Of a stretch of 64,000 nucleotides of DNA, positions 58,201-64,000 are shown one piece after another. The stretch comes from Phoronis australis. Its lineage: Eukaryota > Phoronida > Phoronidae. The notes under the pieces were generated by a model. The model was not told where the DNA came from and did no database searches. It saw nothing but the letters and a program-made list of their open reading frames with translations. Position 1 is the stretch's first letter. Every line of letters starts with the position of its first letter. Position numbers and translations under genes: made by a program. The DNA lies in assembly GCA_002633005.1 (NCBI GenBank), contig NMRA01000519.1:26646-90645 (forward strand), in the 5' to 3' direction.

Positions 58201-58628
58201 TCAACATTCAAAACGTTTGTTAACATCCAAGATTTGCTTGTTCATTATCAATCGGAATATCCTTTATTGTTGAGCTGCGATGCTTCACCCTACGGTGTTG
58301 GCGCGGTATTATCACACGTCTTGGAAGTCAGTTCTGAAAGACCAATAGCGTTTGCTTCTCGGACATTAGCGCCAGCTGAGAAGAATTATGCACAGAGTGA
58401 TCGCGAAGCATTGGCTATCATCTTTGGGGTGAAACACTTCCACAGTTATTTGTATGGACGTAATTTCACAATAGTAACGGACCATTTGCCTCTTTTAGGG
58501 ATTTTACGTGAGGGCACCGCCATACCGGCTATGTGTAGCTCACGTATGAAACGATGGGCCCTAATGTTGTCAGGTTATAACTACGTTTTACGACACAAGT
58601 CTGGACAGTCTAACGGCAACGCCGACGC

Positions 58629-59228
58629 NNNNNNNNNNNNNNNNNNNNNNNNNNNNNNNNNNNNNNNNNNNNNNNNNNNNNNNNNNNNNNNNNNNNNNNN
58701 NNNNNNNNNNNNNNNNNNNNNNNNNNNNNNNNNNNNNNNNNNNNNNNNNNNNNNNNNNNNNNNNNNNNNNNNNNNNNNNNNNNNNNNNNNNNNNNNNNNN
58801 NNNNNNNNNNNNNNNNNNNNNNNNNNNNNNNNNNNNNNNNNNNNNNNNNNNNNNNNNNNNNNNNNNNNNNNNNNNNNNNNNNNNNNNNNNNNNNNNNNNN
58901 NNNNNNNNNNNNNNNNNNNNNNNNNNNNNNNNNNNNNNNNNNNNNNNNNNNNNNNNNNNNNNNNNNNNNNNNNNNNNNNNNNNNNNNNNNNNNNNNNNNN
59001 NNNNNNNNNNNNNNNNNNNNNNNNNNNNNNNNNNNNNNNNNNNNNNNNNNNNNNNNNNNNNNNNNNNNNNNNNNNNNNNNNNNNNNNNNNNNNNNNNNNN
59101 NNNNNNNNNNNNNNNNNNNNNNNNNNNNNNNNNNNNNNNNNNNNNNNNNNNNNNNNNNNNNNNNNNNNNNNNNNNNNNNNNNNNNNNNNNNNNNNNNNNN
59201 NNNNNNNNNNNNNNNNNNNNNNNNNNNN
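58629..59228. other. assembly gap (600 N)
   Basis: A run of N inside the gypsy element, between RNase H and the integrase C-terminus. Other gaps are 27735-27753 and single Ns at 2145 and 8285. Open frames through N are artefacts. Confidence 0.99.
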
Positions 59229-59838
59229 GCCGGAGATACGGTACTTGTGAGAAACTTCGCCGGCTCACCTACCTGGGTCCCTGGTATGATCATAGAACAA
59301 CGAGGACCCGTGTCATTCTCGGTGGAGTTGCCCGATAAACGGATTTGGAGGCGTCACGTAGACCACATAGTACGACGCACACCGGAAGACAACCCATCTT
59401 CAACCACGTTTGGCCCACCGCCAAGTAACTTACCGCCGCCACAAGCCTTCGTACCGCCAACTCCGTTGACGGAACAACCTTCTACGCCTGTGGTCGATCA
59501 TACACATCCCACTGCGGATTCGAACGCCACTACCGTACGATTACCCGTAGAAAATCCACCAACGGATTCGTCGGTAGTTGTGACACGTTCCGGAAGGAGG
59601 TCAATCCAACCAGACAGGCTGAACTTTTAATTACTACTTATTATAACTAGCTCCAGTCATCAGTAGGATCACCTTACAGCAAACAGCAGTGTAATACATC
59701 GTTTTAGTTATGACTGGACACTTAGTATCGTTTTACAAGCAAGACTGCTGACAGTGTGTTACATGAATGTTTGTGTTTAGTTTGAAGTGTTCCTCCATGT
59801 TTATTTACGTTTGCTGTAGTTAGCTAAGGGTAGAGGGA

Positions 59839-60006
59839 TGTTGTGTATTGGCAATGCTACTTGTGGTTTTCCTTAGAATATAGTCACGTGGTATTTATGC
59901 CCACAAGCCACGTGCTCATCCCCTTCTTGTATTAGTTCTCCAAGCGAATAGACGTATTATAATTTACTCTCATCTGTGTTGTTTTACTGGTTCTACGAAC
60001 ACAACA
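59839..60006 (+). repeat. 3' LTR of gypsy element (168 bp)
   Basis: TGTTGTG...CACAACA with 7-bp terminal inverted repeats. It contains two CACGTG boxes (59885, 59909). It is short for a gypsy LTR but complete, judging from the polypurine tract and the target duplication. Confidence 0.88.
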
Positions 60007-60280
60007 GTACTTCAATTTATTACACAGTTATTTGCCATCTTCCATACCCAATATTAAAGATAAATTGGCGTTTTAAAAAAACTGACATCCAAGCTCTCCT
60101 CTCATTGTCACTCACAACATAGCGTCAACAGTAATTGCAGAAAGCATAAAGACTGTGTTAGGCATTTTTTCATAAAGATCAGACCGCATACATTTCAAGA
60201 AATCATAAGGCTGACAACATTCGCGTGACATACGATCTTTTCATTACTTCCTGAGGACTGAAATAGCTCGGTATTACTGT

Positions 60281-60510
60281 ACTTTTTGTAGATCTTGAGA
60301 AGGCTTTTGATTCGTTGTGGTGTTGGTGTTTTATTGAAAGAAATCAGTAGCTTTTTAATTTTGGGAGCCAATTAAGAGGTGTAGGTAGGTTTCCTATGAA
60401 AATATCGAATCTTGTGTTATTTTAAATGGCCAACCTTCTCACTGTTTTTATACGGACAGAGGAGATGGATAAGGTGACCCATTACATACCTACATACATG
60501 TATCTGTTAA
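60281..60510 (+). pseudogene. degraded LINE reverse-transcriptase fragment
   Basis: VLFVDLEKAFDSLW (RT block with the catalytic Asp) at about 60,281-60,325 is followed after decayed sequence by NGQPSHCFYTDRG and, past a stop codon, GDPLH. The order matches the VDxxKAFD and GxRQGDPLSP blocks of LINE RT. Multiple stops are present; no other domain is seen. Confidence 0.7.
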
Positions 60511-60789
60511 ATGGCCAGAAATGTAGGTTGATGTGATCAGAAACAGCAGAATTACACTTGGAATTGAAGTCAAGGATCGTGAGTTTTTTCTTAAAACAGT
60601 AGAAATAAAAGCTATCAAGCATTAAAACAAGTTTCATTTTCCTGGAAAACAATTAACAAGTCAGTTTTTTCCATTTGTGTAGAAACATATCTTTTTCTAT
60701 ACGGTAAATCACAATTAGTTAGCAAGGTGGATACATGTAGATAGTGAAAAAAATATGAAAACAAGCACCAACTCTTTGAAACGTGTTGT

Positions 60790-61378
60790 GTTGTTTATGT
60801 ACGGTAGCCTCTTATTAAAGGGAGTTTGGGTTTAAAATATTCAGGTTAGTTTCACTGATTCTACTTTTGAAATTTTCCTATAATTTTGGAACGTTGCGTT
60901 ATTAAATCCAGTTCGATTGTTCGCGAGTTCCAGCTCATTGATTTTTAAAACTTTATATAGCAAAATTGATTTTCTGTAAATTAAAGAGCTTATTCAATCT
61001 GTTTTTGAAAATCAAACTGCTCAAATATGGCGTTCTTTTCAATCTCAGTTGCGAATTTTGTGAGAGTGCTTCCGCTATTTATAGGGTTTGTATACAATGG
61101 CGCTGTCATGCATGGATTTTTATTACATGGTGGTACCTTAAAGTAGTTGCATTATAGAAGACTGGAGAAGTGCTCTGTTTCGAAACTCCCATGGTTAATT
61201 TGATATAGCTTGGAAGAGTATGCAGGGAAAATTCAGGGTTTATAAAAGGGGGGCCTTGGGGTTATTGCTGTCTTGTGCAAAGATTGTTTTCGAAGACAAA
61301 ATTTGAGATGAATGCAGTGATATGTATGTATTGTGTTACCGTGCAAAAATGATTAAAATTAACTTACATTTACCAAGC
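60790..61378. repeat. dispersed repeat R2, right copy
   Basis: Second copy of the window-start repeat. Includes gagagtgcttccgct and ctgtcatgc(a/g) blocks shared with about 390-440. Confidence 0.8.
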
Positions 61379-61409
61379 CCGTGGCCAGCACTGAGCGGGG
61401 GTGGTTTGT

Positions 61410-61535
61410 ATTTCTAGAATGGTGCACCTTTTATATTTTACAAACATGGACACTATAGAGTTTTCGGTAAGGGTTTTGTCGCAGCTTGATTATGCGAGGG
61501 GATATGTGTACATAACGATGACTCTCAGCTCTATG
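61410..61535. repeat. dispersed repeat R4, copy 1
   Basis: Shares atttctaga(a/c)tggtgcacctttt, gtaagggttttg and cgatgactctcagctc with 63,500-63,630. Confidence 0.55.
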
Positions 61536-62741
61536 TTATAGACGAGACAGATTTTGTAATACCAGAAATGAGGATGCTGTGAAGGTTACTAGAAAAGAAC
61601 GGGAGACAAATTCAGATGTATTGCGCTCCAGAAAGAGAACGTTCTCGGATTACCTCCTACCAAAACTTCAAATCAGCCACGCTTAAATGCATTACGGCGT
61701 TCTCCCGTTTCTAAGAACTTGTTCGATTCTATAGTCTAACAACAAATTGGGAAGATGACCCTGTAATCAATATCTTACACGAGTGATTAACACCATTCTG
61801 GCATTTATGGTTGGAGGGTCAACTCTCTTTCGTTCGTATATCTACCCTGCTGCTAAAATAAAAGTTAGAATATATTTTAACATAAACTAAAAGCATTTCT
61901 GAAATCCTCGTCAAATAGTGATCATGTTTAGTTTTTGAATTTCCAAAACTACCCAACTGCAACCGAAGTTACGGCAATACATTATTTCCGAATGTAGCCT
62001 ACTAATTCGCTCTGGGTTTTGTGTTCACACGTGATCTGTAATAAGCTTAGTAGATTATTGGCCGGCCTAATATCACACCAGACAAATGACTGTGCTTGGC
62101 AGTTAACAGAGAAGCTAGATGTTATCACACGCTCACAACCCTCTACGTCTGGTAAATTTACTTATCGGAAAAACGCCGTTATGGAGTGATTATACTCATT
62201 ACACACACGGAAGGAAATATAAAATATTTAAAAGGCGAATGACTTGACGAAATTATTTATCCGGTTGTAATTTGCGTGTTATCTAAGTTGCTTACATCGC
62301 TGGAAATGGGAACAGCCCGCTATTTCGAAGGTTCACTGCTTACTAAAAACGGTGGTCAGATTTCGGGTGCATGTGTCTGCATGCGAAATTGCCCGCATGT
62401 CGTAAAATGAGTACACACGTGCATTTTTAGAAAGATATGAATTCGGAATAATGATGAATTATCAACCACGACGTATTCATTAAATCCATGCCAAGATCGC
62501 AACGCAACGCGACTGAAGAGTTTAGGGTTCCTGAGCCACAACCTCACCCAAGGAACCTCGTACACGGCGGTTAGAAACGAAAAGTGATTAGTAGACCACT
62601 TTACTTGTTCCATATTTGCGAGTTACATCAATGGCGGTTCATTACTTCGAAGGTTCACTACTCCGAAAATATCTAAAATTTCGAACACTGGTATGATTGT
62701 TATGCTTTTGCACGCAACGGAAATAAACAATACTTCGGTAA
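61536..62741. other. repeat-like, unclassified
   Basis: The part at 62,330-62,450 resembles 62,780-62,900 (shared aattgcccgcatgtcgta). Otherwise nothing recognised. Confidence 0.5.
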
Positions 62742-63059
62742 TTAGATGCGCTGAGTGGTGTACATGTACCTATCCCGAAAACAACGCACGGGTACAACTG
62801 ATTTCATGCACATACAAAATTGCCCGCATGTCGTACAAATACGGAAAAATGAGTACGTTCTTGCATTTTTAAAATCAGTATAGTTCGGTAGCAGCCCTTC
62901 GTTAACACAAACTTCGTTGAAAACACGACTAAACTTTTTCGTTGGAAAGCATGATACAGAGTCGCTAGTACATATAGCGTCAAAACGGTCTCCTGTCTTC
63001 AGGTGTGCAGATATATAGCAAAACATTGAGATACGTAACAAACAAACAAAGTAAAGCAC
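62742..63059 (-). pseudogene. unrecognised repeat ORF fragment with LLPNYTDF motif
   Basis: A 105-codon frame containing PTKKFSRVFNEVCVNEGLL then PNYTDF at 62,942-62,874. It resembles 30,000-30,055. Its 3' part (CTTCGQF) also resembles 62,450-62,380 (FTTCGQF), a local duplication. Probably derived from a mobile element. Confidence 0.4.
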
Positions 63060-63072
63060 TAGCTATGATTCG

Positions 63073-63220
63073 AAAGTGCCTGTCTCATCATCAGGCAATA
63101 AGTGGAATGAACATATAGGAAGCAAAATAAACAGTGAAATACACGTAACAGCAGGTAGAGGGCATACGGGAGTTGCAGGGAGTGTGAATGTATCACACGG
63201 TAAGAAACCCACAAGCCTAT
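63073..63220. repeat. dispersed repeat R3, copy 2
   Basis: Second copy of 33,056-33,200. Confidence 0.6.
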
Positions 63221-63499
63221 CGAAACAGAGCCAACATGCGACACACACCTGTGAACTGCTCATTCACCATAGGTTTTGTCGTGACTGATCAATCGCAATT
63301 CCAAAATCTTTAGCCAAAATGTGACATTGTTTCGTAACTAATCATTAGCGATTCCAAGTGGACTTTTAGAGCAGTGAAACTGCGGAATAATGACATGTAA
63401 ATTTGGAAATCTTTACCATCAATTTCGTCTTGCGTATGAAGTCTGCGAGGCGGCGTACAGCCGACACTGATTAACAAGAAGTAATACTTTCTTCGGCGA

Positions 63500-63630
63500 A
63501 TTTCTAGTACGGTGGACCTTTGATGTTTTGCAAGCGTCGACGATGTAGGGTTTTTGGTAAGGCCCTTGACGCAACTTAAGTAGGGGGGAGGAAAATATAT
63601 ATACACAACGACGACTCTCAGCTCCTAAGT
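63500..63630. repeat. dispersed repeat R4, copy 2
   Basis: Second copy of 61,410-61,535, same orientation. Confidence 0.55.
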
Positions 63631-64000
63631 TCCCAAAATCAGACGGAATTCAGTTCGAAATCCCCTACCTCATATAATTAACACATTTCCTGAAATTGTC
63701 TCCCAAAAACGTTTTACCCATTCGTAATCCTCTGTTATAAATTATTTTAAGAATGTTTGTTTTGAAAAATTATGAACTTGAGTGCACTATTCCCAACTGC
63801 TTCGTGTGTAACTATTTTCGATAATCTATCCCAGTCTTTACACAAGTAGTTTTAAAGTACATTATCACCTAATTTTTATAGTTCTGATCATCTGTAACGC
63901 TGTATTTTTTCTTTCTTATTCTCTGGTGGCTCCGTGGCTAGCGGACCTCTCGGGTCATTCACACAGAGTCTCCATAAGCGTAAATCTGTATCAACTTTAT
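63631..64000. other. window end, nothing firm
   Basis: A tRNA/SINE-like phrase ggtggctccgtggctagcgg at about 63,926 is cut by the window end and cannot be evaluated. Confidence 0.4.

Larger units (their letters stand above)
58149..60006 (+). mobile_element. internally deleted Ty3/gypsy LTR retrotransposon
   Basis: The element starts TGTTGTG and ends CACAACA and is flanked by 5-bp GTACT duplications (58144-58148, 60007-60011). Only about 50 bp of the 5' LTR remains, joined directly to the RT/RNase H boundary. RNase H (LLLSCDASPYGVGAVLSH, then FTIVTDHLPLLGIL) runs to a 600-base N gap (58629-59228). Beyond it lies the integrase C-terminal region (AGDTVLVRNFAGSP, then WRRHVDHIVRRT) with a Pro/Thr-rich tail and stop at 59,630. 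A polypurine tract (about 59825-59838) precedes the 3' LTR. Gag, protease and most RT are absent. Confidence 0.92.

Noticed and set aside
58588-59293. Two long minus-strand frames and the join of RNase H to downstream sequence
   Set aside because: They run through 600 N and are artefacts of the gap.
63926-63975. tRNA-like or SINE-like phrase at the window end
   Set aside because: Truncated, with no B box or cloverleaf that I could establish.
1-64000. CRISPR arrays, operons, prokaryotic promoters, rRNA or tRNA genes
   Set aside because: None seen; the gene structure and elements are eukaryotic.

Overview
This is eukaryotic nuclear DNA, AT-rich and intron-rich. It holds two interrupted protein-coding genes in a background of decayed transposable elements. 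The TACATGTA-type palindrome recurs throughout. The mix of APE-type and RNase H LINEs, a Ty3/gypsy LTR element, a PIF/Harbinger MITE and hAT-like MITEs, together with FLOT1-type and SLC1A-type genes, points to a marine invertebrate animal (hemichordate, cephalochordate, mollusc or similar). The species cannot be fixed from the sequence. Most short open frames are chance; neither real gene is visible as one open frame, so both were assembled here from splice sites and codon phase.

Region by region. 1-1,865 holds two dispersed repeats (R2, R1). 3,544-3,717 is a reverse-transcriptase scrap. 4,189-7,460 is a 5'-truncated, frameshifted LINE between 56-bp direct repeats. 8,266-9,090 is a LINE 3' fragment (RNase H plus zinc knuckle) between 12-bp target-site duplications. 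13,349-13,690 is a gypsy gag relic containing a hairpin. 13,690-14,965 is a degenerate duplicate of the last two flotillin exons, followed by R1. 20,062-40,086 (minus) is a complete 11-exon flotillin-1 gene encoding 444 aa. 40,889-51,105 (plus) is an 8-coding-exon SLC1A transporter gene encoding 499 aa. 51,720-56,290 holds repeat units rich in AGGTCA half-sites. 57,684-58,080 is a MITE. 58,149-60,006 is an internally deleted gypsy element with a 600-base N gap. 60,281-60,510 is a LINE RT relic. 60,790-63,640 has more repeats, including the second copy of R2.

Flotillin and the transporter are head to head, with start codons 803 bp apart. The interval has three CACGTG E-boxes, a TATA-like element and a candidate 5' UTR exon donor, so a shared bidirectional promoter is plausible. 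Every internal splice phase in both gene models closes, giving exactly 445 and 500 codons including the stop, which is strong internal support.

Most notable: the SLC1A protein keeps the fold and the sodium-coordinating residues but has lost the main amino-acid-binding residues of TM8 and several glycines or serines of the HP1/HP2 gates. The flotillin 3' end has been duplicated downstream into a copy with a broken splice donor and a shifted last exon. No new defence-like or operon-like system was found.
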